Part shown: piece by piece, positions 45,790 to 52,991 of the stretch
How positions within the stretch are numbered: the first letter of the stretch is position 1
Layout: every line of letters begins with the position of its first letter
Source of the DNA: Verrucomicrobiota bacterium
GTDB taxonomy: Bacteria; Verrucomicrobiota; Verrucomicrobiia; Verrucomicrobiales; Akkermansiaceae
Reading direction: 5' to 3'
Length of the DNA stretch: 64,000 bases
NCBI GenBank assembly: GCA_004293445.1
Contig: RDYP01000017.1
Span: 18,443-82,442, forward strand
The notes under the pieces: generated by a model
What the model saw: the letters and a program-made list of their open reading frames with translations, nothing else
Database searches by the model: none
Told to the model about the DNA's origin: nothing
Translations under genes and position numbers: made by a program

Positions 45790-46130
45790 TGATGAGTGGT
45801 GGGGACCGACTGCCAGTGGTCCCACTTTACCTGCGGCAGCGGAGGCGGTGGATTGGCGAGAGGGAAGTGGGGTTGGCTTTTCAACGGCAAGGCCGTTGCC
45901 TCGGACGGCCGGAAATATGGATTCTGCATTACTCTTCCGTTCGGCACGAGGCAACCCGCTTCGGGGTTGGGGCGATGGGGTGCTTGCTCTCAGGGTAGGC
46001 CACGTTGCGGCCAACCTTGGGCTATGTGAGGTAACGGTTTTGCCGTTCGAGAGGTGGCAGAAGCTTTGGCCGGGCCAGCGGGCTGGCTCCGGAGAAAGCT
46101 GCAGCAGGCTGCATCAGTCCGAGGGGGGGG
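45790..46130. repeat. Remnants of dispersed repeats in a 476-bp gene-free stretch
   Basis: 45798-45860 is a degenerate copy of the 134-bp family (GGGGACCGACTGCCAGTGGTCCCACTTTACCTGCGGC). A palindrome-rich part follows (AACGGC-AAG-GCCGTT at 45883-45897, and AACGG...CCGTT near 46033). At 46071-46127 lies copy 2 of the CGGGCCAGCGGGCTGGCTCC element seen at 16181. No gene is supported here. Confidence 0.75.
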
Positions 46131-46183
46131 GCTGGGGGAGTGGAGGCTCGACAGGTGGCGGTGGGAGGCTTATCCGGGGCGGC

Positions 46184-47794
46184 ATGAAGGGCTTGTTGGG
46201 GATTTTAGCGCTGTGGCCGGTTGTATTGGGGGCGGTCGAGCCGAGGCTGTTGTTACTGGGTGATAGTATCACCTTCGATGGCCGTTGGCCGTCGTGGGTG
46301 GAGTCCGCTCTGCGTGAGGTGCCGGAATTCAAGCGGGCAGAAATTTTGAATCTCGGGCTTTCGAGTGAAACGGTTTCCGGTTTGTCGGAGCCGGATCACG
46401 CGGGTGGTGCTTTCCCTCGGCCTTGCGTTTCCGAGCGTCTAGGGCGAGTGCTGGCGGCATGGCGGCCGACTCGAGTGGTGGCTTGTTACGGCATGAACGA
46501 CGGGATTTTCCTGCCATCGGATCCAGAGCGACTGAAGGCATTTTGCGAGGGAATGAGTCGATTGAAATCCGAGGTGGAGGGGAGTGGCGCGAGCTTGGTC
46601 GTGGTGACGCCGTCGCTTTATCGGGCGGATGATCCGGTGCAGACGGAATACGATCGAGTCTTGGATCGCTTTGCGGAATGGCTTGTTACGAAGCGGAAGG
46701 ATGGCTGGGATGTGATCGACATCCGCCCTTCTTTACGGAAAGCGGTGGCAGCGGCGAAGCAAGAGGATGCCGCGTTCGTGTATTCGGCGGATGGCGTGCA
46801 TCCGGGGGATGCGGGGCATCGATTCATTGCACGAGCGGTGTGCGAGGGCTTGTGGCCCTTGTGGAAACTGCCGGGTGAGCCGCGCTTCGTTGAGGGGCGG
46901 GGATTTTCACTGATCGAAGAACGACAGGACCTCTTGAAACTCGCGTGGCTGGGTAAGATTGGGCATCGGCGTCCCGGAGTGCCGCTTGGTTTGTCGGTGG
47001 AGGCTGCCGAGGCTCGTGCGGTGGAACTTTTGGCGGATTGGTCGGCAAATGAGAGTGCCAGGGAATCGGTCTGGGAAGGCTATCCGCGAACCGATTTTCG
47101 CTATGAAGGGCGGGAGGCCTTGCTGGTGAGACCGAAGAAGGCCGCGCCGGGAAATCCGTGGATTTGGCGGACCGAGTTTTTCGGGCATGAGCCGCAGGCA
47201 GATCTGGCTTTATTGGGGCGGGGCTTCCATCTGGTTTACATCGCAATGCCCGATCTTTACGGGGCTCCCAAGGCGATGGCGGTGATGGATGGCTTCCATC
47301 GTCACCTGACCGAGGTCCATGGGCTTTCCGGTCGGGCCGTGCTTGAGGGGTTCAGCCGTGGCGGACTCTATGCATTCAATTGGGCGGCGAATCGTCCTGA
47401 TGCGGTGGCGGCGCTTTACGTCGATGCACCGGTTTGTGATTTCAAGAGCTGGCCAGGAGGTAAGGGGCGTGGGCCCGGGTCGCCGACGGACTGGCAGAAG
47501 CTGATGGCTGCCTACGGCTTTGCGAGCGATGAGGAGGCCCTCGCATGGCGGGGAAATCCGGTGGATCGATTGGAGCCTTTGGCAAGTGCGGGCATTCCGG
47601 TGTTCGCAGTGCTTGGCGAGGAAGACGAGGTTGTTCCGGTGGAAGAGAATTTCGGACGGGTGGAGGCCGCGTATCGATCGATGGGTGGGCGGATCGCCTC
47701 CGTTCGAAAGCCGGGCGGCAAGCATCATCCGCACAGCCTGCCGGATCCGGCACCGATCGTGGAATTTGTGATCGAAGCCGTCGCGCGCCCATGA
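46184..47794 (+). CDS. Exported two-domain esterase: SGNH/GDSL hydrolase fused to an alpha/beta hydrolase
   Basis: 536 aa from ATG 46184; the tracked start runs through repeats. A signal peptide (MKGLLGILALWPVVLGAVEP) comes first. An SGNH domain covers about 20-230: LLLLGDSITFDG with Ser28, ILNLGLSSETVSG, ACYGMNDG (Asn of block III), and ADGVHPGDAGH (catalytic Asp/His). An alpha/beta-hydrolase domain covers about 300-530: oxyanion region, HGLSGRAVLEGFSRGGLYAF with Ser391, VLGEEDEVVP (acid), and GGKHHPHSL (His). Both triads look complete. Probably deacetylates or de-esterifies plant or algal polysaccharide outside the cytoplasm. Confidence 0.88.
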   Translation: MKGLLGILALWPVVLGAVEPRLLLLGDSITFDGRWPSWVESALREVPEFKRAEILNLGLSSETVSGLSEPDHAGGAFPRPCVSERLGRVLAAWRPTRVVACYGMNDGIFLPSDPERLKAFCEGMSRLKSEVEGSGASLVVVTPSLYRADDPVQTEYDRVLDRFAEWLVTKRKDGWDVIDIRPSLRKAVAAAKQEDAAFVYSADGVHPGDAGHRFIARAVCEGLWPLWKLPGEPRFVEGRGFSLIEERQDLLKLAWLGKIGHRRPGVPLGLSVEAAEARAVELLADWSANESARESVWEGYPRTDFRYEGREALLVRPKKAAPGNPWIWRTEFFGHEPQADLALLGRGFHLVYIAMPDLYGAPKAMAVMDGFHRHLTEVHGLSGRAVLEGFSRGGLYAFNWAANRPDAVAALYVDAPVCDFKSWPGGKGRGPGSPTDWQKLMAAYGFASDEEALAWRGNPVDRLEPLASAGIPVFAVLGEEDEVVPVEENFGRVEAAYRSMGGRIASVRKPGGKHHPHSLPDPAPIVEFVIEAVARP

Positions 47795-47922
47795 ATCGTG
47801 CATCGGGTGAGCGCCGATGGGGATTCTTAGGCGCTAGTGGTTTCCGCGGCCACAGAGGTCTTGGTCGACGATTTCGCAAGATCGCGTTTGCCAGTCCGCT
47901 CGCCGCCGACTAGGGGATCGCG

Positions 47923-48357
47923 ATGACTTTGCTTACCGAGACCTCCGCCGTAATCGTCAAAACCCGCGAGCTTTGCTCCGCGATCGCCAATGACGAGCAC
48001 TTTTCCAAGTTGCAGAAGGATGTGGAGCGCTTCCTTGACGATGATGCCGCGCGCAAGATGTATCAAACGGTTCATCAGCGTGGTGAGGAGCTGCACCAGA
48101 AGCAGCATGCCGGCATGAAGCTCGCTCCTGCTGAGATCAGCGAGTTCGAGGCGGCGCGCGATGCCCTGATGCGCAATGAGGTGGCGAGCGCCTTCCTCGA
48201 TGCTCAGGGCGAGTTGGAGTCCTTGCAGCGGACGATCGGCAAGTATGTGACGATGACCTTGGAGCTCGGGCGTGTGCCGACGGAGGAAGAGATCGCCGAG
48301 GCCGAGCAGGGTGGCTGCTGCGGTGGCGGTGGCGGCGAGGGCTGCTGTTCGCACTGA
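47923..48357 (+). CDS. YlbF/YmcA-family protein with Cys-rich C-terminal tail
   Basis: 144 aa. An all-helical body (SAVIVKTRELCSAIANDEHFSKLQKDVERFLDD, then QTVHQRGEELHQKQ and EFEAARDALMRNEVASAFLDAQGELESLQRTIGKYV) matches the YlbF/YheA-type fold. The tail is GGCCGGGGGEGCCSH, with four Cys and one His in the last 15 residues. In Bacillus, YlbF, YmcA and YaaT form a complex that carries iron-sulfur clusters and supports RNase Y; by analogy the tail may bind a cluster or metal. GGGGATCG precedes the ATG. Neighbours give no further hint. Confidence 0.8.
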   Translation: MTLLTETSAVIVKTRELCSAIANDEHFSKLQKDVERFLDDDAARKMYQTVHQRGEELHQKQHAGMKLAPAEISEFEAARDALMRNEVASAFLDAQGELESLQRTIGKYVTMTLELGRVPTEEEIAEAEQGGCCGGGGGEGCCSH

Positions 48358-48384
48358 GATATGCGAGATGTTTTTTGGCGAGAG

Positions 48385-48409
48385 GGCGGGGCCGTGAGGT
48401 CCCGCCTTT
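48385..48409 (+). terminator. Terminator after the YlbF-type gene
   Basis: GGCGGGGCC-GTGA-GGTCCCGCC followed by TTTG. The T-run is short. It lies between convergent genes. Confidence 0.65.
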
Positions 48410-48423
48410 GTCGTGGGCCGTGA

Positions 48424-48906
48424 TTAGCAGGATCGGCGATTGCTGACTTCCAGCCCGCCGCCACGGCGGTGGGTGAGGGTGAACTCCTCGCGGATGATGG
48501 GTGTAGGAGCGGCGGGTCCGTGTTCGACCGTGACTCGGATGGTCCCAGCGTGGTGGATGATCTTGAGGAGTCGGAAGAGCGGTTCGCGGCGGAGGCGGAA
48601 GAAGCAGAACAGGGGAACGTCTGGGTGGAGGGCGTTCCAGAGCCAAGCGGCGGGTGGGAAGTCCGCGACTTCGGAGAGGGCGGCGAAGATCGTGCGTAGG
48701 CGTTTCTCCCCATGGCGGGCGGCGAGGCGCGCGGCGGTTTTGCGGGCGAGAAGGCCGTCCCACCATGCGGCGATAGGGTTTTCGTGCGCTTCGACGACTT
48801 CTTCGATGAGCCCTCGCGCGTGGAAGGCGAGTGCGGCGTGGAGCTGCTCTCGTGTTAGCAAATCGGCCTCGAAGTCATCGAAGAGCTGCGGTGGGGTTCG
48901 GAGCAT
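48424..48906 (-). CDS. Protein of unknown function
   Basis: 160 aa, soluble. The N-terminal half is helical (FDDFEADLLTREQLHAALAFHARGLIEEVVEAHENP, then ARKTAARLAARHGEKRLRTIFAALSEV). The C-terminal half has strand-like segments, FFRLRREPLFRLLKIIHHAGTIRVTVEHG and PIIREEFTLTHRR. No motif recognised. Codon use looks like that of its neighbours. Convergent with the YlbF-type gene and 78 bases downstream of the mrp gene, so it may be the last gene of the molybdopterin transcript. Confidence 0.7.
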   Translation of the reverse strand: MLRTPPQLFDDFEADLLTREQLHAALAFHARGLIEEVVEAHENPIAAWWDGLLARKTAARLAARHGEKRLRTIFAALSEVADFPPAAWLWNALHPDVPLFCFFRLRREPLFRLLKIIHHAGTIRVTVEHGPAAPTPIIREEFTLTHRRGGGLEVSNRRSC

Positions 48907-48984
48907 TCAGCGGAGGAAAAGTTTCCGGTTCCAAAGCGCCAAGTTCCAAGGGGTACGGGAAGAAACGGGCTGGCTTGGCCTTGC

Positions 48985-50100
48985 TCAACACGGGACTTTA
49001 GCCCGGAGCGCGACGGCGACCTCGTGGAAGGCGGCGGAGACCGGGTGTTCGTCGGCTGGAATGAGTGCGACCGGCGTGCCGGCATCACCGCGTTCCCGGG
49101 TTTGTGGATCGATGGGGATGCGGGCGAGGAGGGGCACATTCATTGCGGCGGCTTCGCGGACGCCACCGCCTTCGCCGAAGAGGTAATAGCGCTGACCGTG
49201 GTCGCACTCGAACCAGGCCATGTTTTCGATGAGGCCGAGGATGGAAACGTTCACCTTGGCGAACATGGCGACGGCTTTCCGGGCATCGATCAATGCCATC
49301 TCCTGCGGAGTGGTCACGATCACGGCACCGTCGACGGCGACCGTTTGGACGATGGTCAATTGGATGTCGCCGGTGCCGGGTGGGAGGTCGAGAATGAGGT
49401 AGTCGAGTTCGCCCCAGGCGACTTGGCGGAGGAACTGCTGGGTGTAGCGGGTGGCCATCGGTCCACGGACGATCACCGGGGAGCGGTCTTCCAGCAGAAA
49501 GCCCATGGACATGAGTTTCAGGCCGTGCGCTTCGATAGGAATGATCTCGTCGTGTTCATTCGCCATCGGGCGCTCGTGGCTCCCGAACATTTGGGCGACG
49601 GAGGGACCGTAGAGGTCGCAGTCGCAGAGACCGACCTTGGCTCCGGACTTGGCGAGGGCGACGGCAAGGTTCGCGGCGACGGTCGATTTGCCGACTCCGC
49701 CTTTGCCGGATGCGACGGCGATCACGCGCTTGACCCCGGGGATGGAGGATTTACCTTGGATCTCGCCGGAAGTGGTGGCGCCTTGGCCTTGGGGTTCCTT
49801 AATCTCGATTTCCACTTTCACCGTCCCGATGCCGGGTAGGGGATCGAGGATGGCGTGGCAGTCCTTGAAAATTTGTTCCGGGACTTTCGGGTCCTTGGTT
49901 TGGACCTCGATTTGAACGATCAACTGTCCTTCCTCGTGGCGGATCGCTTTGACCAGGCCGAAGGAGACGATGTCCCGGGAGAATCCGGGGTAGCGGACGT
50001 TGCGGAGGGCTTCCTTGATGAATTCGGCAGTCACGGCGGCGGTAGCAATGGCGGGATGCGGGTCGCTGTCAACCCGGGTGATGGGAATGGTGGGCGGCAT
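48985..50100 (-). CDS. Mrp/ApbC-family P-loop ATPase (iron-sulfur carrier type)
   Basis: 371 aa. An N-terminal MIP18/DUF59-like domain (VTAEFIKEALRNVRYPGFSRDIVSFGLVKAI) is followed by the deviant Walker A of the MinD/Mrp group, ASGKGGVGKSTVAANLA, then CDCDLYGPSVAQMFG, LDYLILDLPPGTGDIQL, and TTPQEMALIDARKAV. The family carries Fe-S clusters on a CxxC pair after ENM. Here the site reads ENMAWFECDHGQRYY, so the second Cys is absent. The tracked start overlaps moaE by 32 bases; a GTG at 50034 giving VTAEFIKEAL fits the family better. Last of the molybdopterin genes. Confidence 0.93.
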   Translation of the reverse strand: MPPTIPITRVDSDPHPAIATAAVTAEFIKEALRNVRYPGFSRDIVSFGLVKAIRHEEGQLIVQIEVQTKDPKVPEQIFKDCHAILDPLPGIGTVKVEIEIKEPQGQGATTSGEIQGKSSIPGVKRVIAVASGKGGVGKSTVAANLAVALAKSGAKVGLCDCDLYGPSVAQMFGSHERPMANEHDEIIPIEAHGLKLMSMGFLLEDRSPVIVRGPMATRYTQQFLRQVAWGELDYLILDLPPGTGDIQLTIVQTVAVDGAVIVTTPQEMALIDARKAVAMFAKVNVSILGLIENMAWFECDHGQRYYLFGEGGGVREAAAMNVPLLARIPIDPQTRERGDAGTPVALIPADEHPVSAAFHEVAVALRAKVPC

Positions 50101-50518
50101 CGTGGCAGTGGTCGCAGCGGACCCATCCGGATTCGCCGTCGACGAAGTGCTCTTTTTTCCAGATCGGGACGCGGGCTTTCAACTCATCGATGAGGTAACG
50201 GCAGGCGTCGAAGGCGGCGTCGCGGTGGGCGGCGGAAACGGCGACGACGACGGCGAGTTCCCCAACTTTCAGATGGCCGACCCGGTGTTGGCATGCGGCG
50301 TGGAGAATCCCGAAGCGCTCCTTTGCTTCGGCGACGATCCGGTTTCCTTCTTTCTCGGCCAAACTACGATAGGCTTCGTAGTCCAGGGCGTGGACGTCGC
50401 GGCCTTGGTGGTGATTGCGGACCCAGCCTTCGAAAGAGCAGAAGGCACCGGCGGCGGGATCGAGCGCTTGTTGCCGCAGGACAGCCGGGTCGATCGGTTG
50501 GGTGACGATGGTGAACAT
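50069..50518 (-). CDS. moaE: Molybdopterin synthase catalytic subunit MoaE
   Basis: 149 aa. Conserved MoaE blocks: GAFCSFEGWVRNHHQGRDVHALDYEAY, IAVAEAKERFG-like helix, CQHRVGHLKVGELAVVVAVSAAHRDAAFDACRYLIDELKARVPIWKKEHF with the active-site Lys pair. With MoaD it inserts two sulfurs into cPMP. The C-terminus carries an unusual Cys/His-rich tail (RCDHCHDAAHHSHH). Located 3 bases after the mobA-moaD fusion gene that supplies its partner. Confidence 0.96.
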   Translation of the reverse strand: MFTIVTQPIDPAVLRQQALDPAAGAFCSFEGWVRNHHQGRDVHALDYEAYRSLAEKEGNRIVAEAKERFGILHAACQHRVGHLKVGELAVVVAVSAAHRDAAFDACRYLIDELKARVPIWKKEHFVDGESGWVRCDHCHDAAHHSHHPG

Positions 50519-50521
50519 GGG

Positions 50522-51340
50522 TCAGCCGCCGGCGACGGGTGGGATGAAGACGAGTTCGTCGCCATCGACGAGGAGCTGGTCCCAGGTGGTGAAGTCGCCG
50601 TTGCGAGCGACGCGCAGGCTATCGATATCGAGCGGCAGGCGATGGCGGAAGCGGAGTTCGGCGTAGAGTCCGGCGGGGGTGCAGGCGAGGCTGGCGACGC
50701 GTTCTTCGTCAAGGCCTCGGGCCTCGCGGAGCTTGGCGAAATAGAGGACGTTCAGGGTTTTCAGGGTGACGCCGTGCTGCAGCTTGGCGAAGCACTCGGC
50801 GAGTTCGTCCGGGGTGTTCGCATTGTCGAGTGCGGTGGCGTTGGGGAGAGTGAGGATTTGTGGCGCGAGGGCCTCGAGAAAATGGCGGGCGCAGCGTTCG
50901 CCGCTGGCAAGGGCGTGGCTGGCGGCGGCGAGGGATGGGGCGGAGTAGATCGTGCAGAGGGGTTCGGGCCGGGCATCGATGCGGTTGGCGTAACAGGTGG
51001 CAGCCGCCGTGGGATCGTGGTGTTCGACGAGGTGATGGAGGGTGGGCGAGTCGAGGAGGAAAAGATCGCCGCCGATGACGAGAGCGCTGTCGTTGCTTCG
51101 GGCTGCGAGGCTTGCCAGAGCAGCGAGCGGGCCTTCGCCGGGAACGGCATCGGGTAGCGCCGTGACGCCCTCAGGCAGGTTGAGGGTGGGGTCATTGGTG
51201 GAGACGATGATCTCGGAAGAGATCTCGCGGGCGAGTTCCAGCAAGTGGTCGAGCTGGCGGCCGCCATCGGGTCGGAGGATGGAGCTTTTGTCGCGGCCCA
51301 TGCGTCGGCTTTTCCCGCCGCTAAGGATGAGAATGATCAT
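50522..51340 (-). CDS. MobA-MoaD fusion protein
   Basis: 272 aa in two parts. Residues 1-188 form a MobA-like molybdenum cofactor nucleotidyltransferase: ILSGGKSRRMGRDKS (nucleotide loop), DAVPGEGPLAAL, VIGGDLFLLD (metal Asp), and LDNANTPDEL near the end. Residues 192-272 form a ubiquitin-like MoaD: LKTLNVLYFAKLREARG at the start and LVDGDELVFIPPVAGG at the end, with the C-terminal Gly-Gly needed for thiocarboxylation. The reading frame is continuous, with no sign of a frameshift. This joins an early sulfur carrier to a late GMP-attaching enzyme. Lies between moaC and moaE. Confidence 0.9.
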   Translation of the reverse strand: MIILILSGGKSRRMGRDKSSILRPDGGRQLDHLLELAREISSEIIVSTNDPTLNLPEGVTALPDAVPGEGPLAALASLAARSNDSALVIGGDLFLLDSPTLHHLVEHHDPTAAATCYANRIDARPEPLCTIYSAPSLAAASHALASGERCARHFLEALAPQILTLPNATALDNANTPDELAECFAKLQHGVTLKTLNVLYFAKLREARGLDEERVASLACTPAGLYAELRFRHRLPLDIDSLRVARNGDFTTWDQLLVDGDELVFIPPVAGG

Positions 51341-51349
51341 CGCGGTGGC

Positions 51350-51820
51350 CTAGGGGGTGGCTTGGTAGTCGCTTTTTCCGCCGGACTTTTCCAGCAGGCG
51401 AATGCCGTGGATGGTCATGGCCGGGTCGAGGGCCTTGCACATGTCGTAGAAGGCGAGGGCGGCGATGCTGGCACCGGTGAGCGCTTCCATTTCGATGCCG
51501 GTTTTGCCGGTGGTTTTGCAGGTGCAGCGGATGAGGGCTTCCCGACCGGCGAAGGAGGTCTCGAACTTGCAACTGTCGAGCGGTAGCGGGTGGCAGAGGG
51601 GGATGAGGGTAGCGGTCTGTTTGGCGCCCATGGTTCCAGCGAGGATGGCGGTCTGGAAAACGGGGCCTTTTTTCGAAGCGAAGTCGCGTCCGTCGAACTG
51701 GGCGGCGACGGCATCGTTCACCGTGATCCGGGCCTCGGCGGTGGCGATGCGGATGGTGATTTCCTTCGCCGAGACGTCCACCATCGAGGCTTGGTTTTGA
51801 TCGTTGATGTGGGAGAGCAT
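51350..51820 (-). CDS. moaC: Cyclic pyranopterin monophosphate synthase MoaC
   Basis: 156 aa. SMVDVSAKEITIRIATAEA, GPVFQTAILAGTMGAKQTATLIPLCHPLPLDSC, TCKTTGKTGIEMEALTGASIAALAFYDMCKALDPAMTI and KSGGKSDY are the classical MoaC signatures, including the active-site HPL and the Lys/Asp residues. Acts after MoaA to form cPMP. No moaA is in the window. Starts 3 bases after the moeA stop. Confidence 0.97.
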   Translation of the reverse strand: MLSHINDQNQASMVDVSAKEITIRIATAEARITVNDAVAAQFDGRDFASKKGPVFQTAILAGTMGAKQTATLIPLCHPLPLDSCKFETSFAGREALIRCTCKTTGKTGIEMEALTGASIAALAFYDMCKALDPAMTIHGIRLLEKSGGKSDYQATP

Positions 51821-51823
51821 GAC

Positions 51824-52987
51824 TCAGAGGAAGGGGTGGAAAGCCAAGGGGGCGGTGGGGTCGAAGAGGGGGGCGGGTGGTAGTTCGACGAGTCCGATGC
51901 AGCCGGCGACGGAGATGAAATCGCCGGAGTTGGCGGGGGGACGAGCTTGAAGGGTGCCATCGGGGCCTGGTACGACGGTGAGCAGCCATGAGAAATCCGC
52001 GAGGGGTGCGGGAAGGTCTTTCATGGAGATCCGGGATGGAATGGGCTCGTGGCCTTCCATGCGGGAAAGGGCTGGCAGGACGTGGCGGGTGAAGGTGGCA
52101 AGGACGGACACGGGATTTCCTGGGAGGGCGAAAACGGCGGGTGGGCCGGGCCAGAACGCGAGGGGCTTGCCCGGGCGCTGGGCGACGCCGTGGAAGGCGG
52201 GCGGGCCGAGTCGTGCTTCGAGCAGGGTGCGGATGTGGTCCCGTTTGCCTTTTGAGATGCCACCGCACACGAGGAGCAGGTCGGCATCGAGGAGTGCGGC
52301 ATCGAGCAATGCCCCGCAGTTGTCAGGGTCGTCCGGAGCGTGGTCGTGAAAGACGAGGGGGTTCCCGCGCCGATGGAGTATGGCCTCGAGCATGGGGCCG
52401 TTCGAGCGGCGGATCTGCCAGGGGAGCGGAGTGCTGCCGGGCGGGACTGCCTCGTCGCCGGTGGAAAGGAGCGCAATTCGGGCCTGGCGAGTGACCTTGA
52501 TTTGATCGAGTCCGATGGATGCGGCGATGGCAATTTCGATGGGGCCGATGGGGCTGCCTGCGGCTACGAGAGTGTCACCAGCGCGGGCGTCGCTGCCGGT
52601 GGGGTGGATGAATTGGCCGGATCTCCAACCGGGTCGTGGGCGGCCGTGTTCGAGGTGTTCGTAGGGCACGACGGTGTCGCAGTCGTGGGGGACTTGGGCG
52701 CCTGTCATGATTTCCCAGGCCTGGCCCGGGCGGAGTGGAGGCGGTGTGTGGTTGCCCGCGGCGTGGAGTCCGGCGATGACCAGCGGACCGGTGGCGGGGA
52801 TTTGGGAGGAATCAAAGGCAACGCCATCCATCATGGCGCGTTGGTAGGGCGGGAAGTCGCGGTCGGCGATGAGTGGTGAGGCGAGCTTGCGGCCGATGCT
52901 CTGAGCGAGCGGCAAGCTTTCGTGGCCAAGTGCTATGAGGCGGGCCGTTAGCGAGTCGGCCTCGCGTGTGCTGATCAGGCGGTCCAC
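51824..52987 (-). CDS. moeA: Molybdopterin molybdenumtransferase MoeA
   Basis: 387 aa starting with GTG 52987. Blocks: FPPYQRAMMDGVAFDS (N-terminal MPT-binding), GQAWEIMTGAQVPHDCDTVVPYEHL, ALLSTGDEAVPPGSTPLPWQIRRSNGPML, LLVCGGISKGKRDHIRTLLE, FHGVAQRPGKPLAFW, VFALPGNPVSVLATFTRHVLPAL. Inserts molybdate into adenylated molybdopterin. The usual VSxGD reads VCGGISKGKRD. The start is 4 bases after the fbp stop, so transcription probably comes from upstream of fbp. Confidence 0.94.
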   Translation of the reverse strand: MDRLISTREADSLTARLIALGHESLPLAQSIGRKLASPLIADRDFPPYQRAMMDGVAFDSSQIPATGPLVIAGLHAAGNHTPPPLRPGQAWEIMTGAQVPHDCDTVVPYEHLEHGRPRPGWRSGQFIHPTGSDARAGDTLVAAGSPIGPIEIAIAASIGLDQIKVTRQARIALLSTGDEAVPPGSTPLPWQIRRSNGPMLEAILHRRGNPLVFHDHAPDDPDNCGALLDAALLDADLLLVCGGISKGKRDHIRTLLEARLGPPAFHGVAQRPGKPLAFWPGPPAVFALPGNPVSVLATFTRHVLPALSRMEGHEPIPSRISMKDLPAPLADFSWLLTVVPGPDGTLQARPPANSGDFISVAGCIGLVELPPAPLFDPTAPLAFHPFL

Positions 52988-52991
52988 GGTT

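Noticed and set aside
47792-47913. 40-codon ORF between the esterase fusion and the YlbF-type gene
   Set aside because: The Arg/Gly-rich translation has no hydrophobic or conserved pattern, and its start overlaps the previous stop without a ribosome site.
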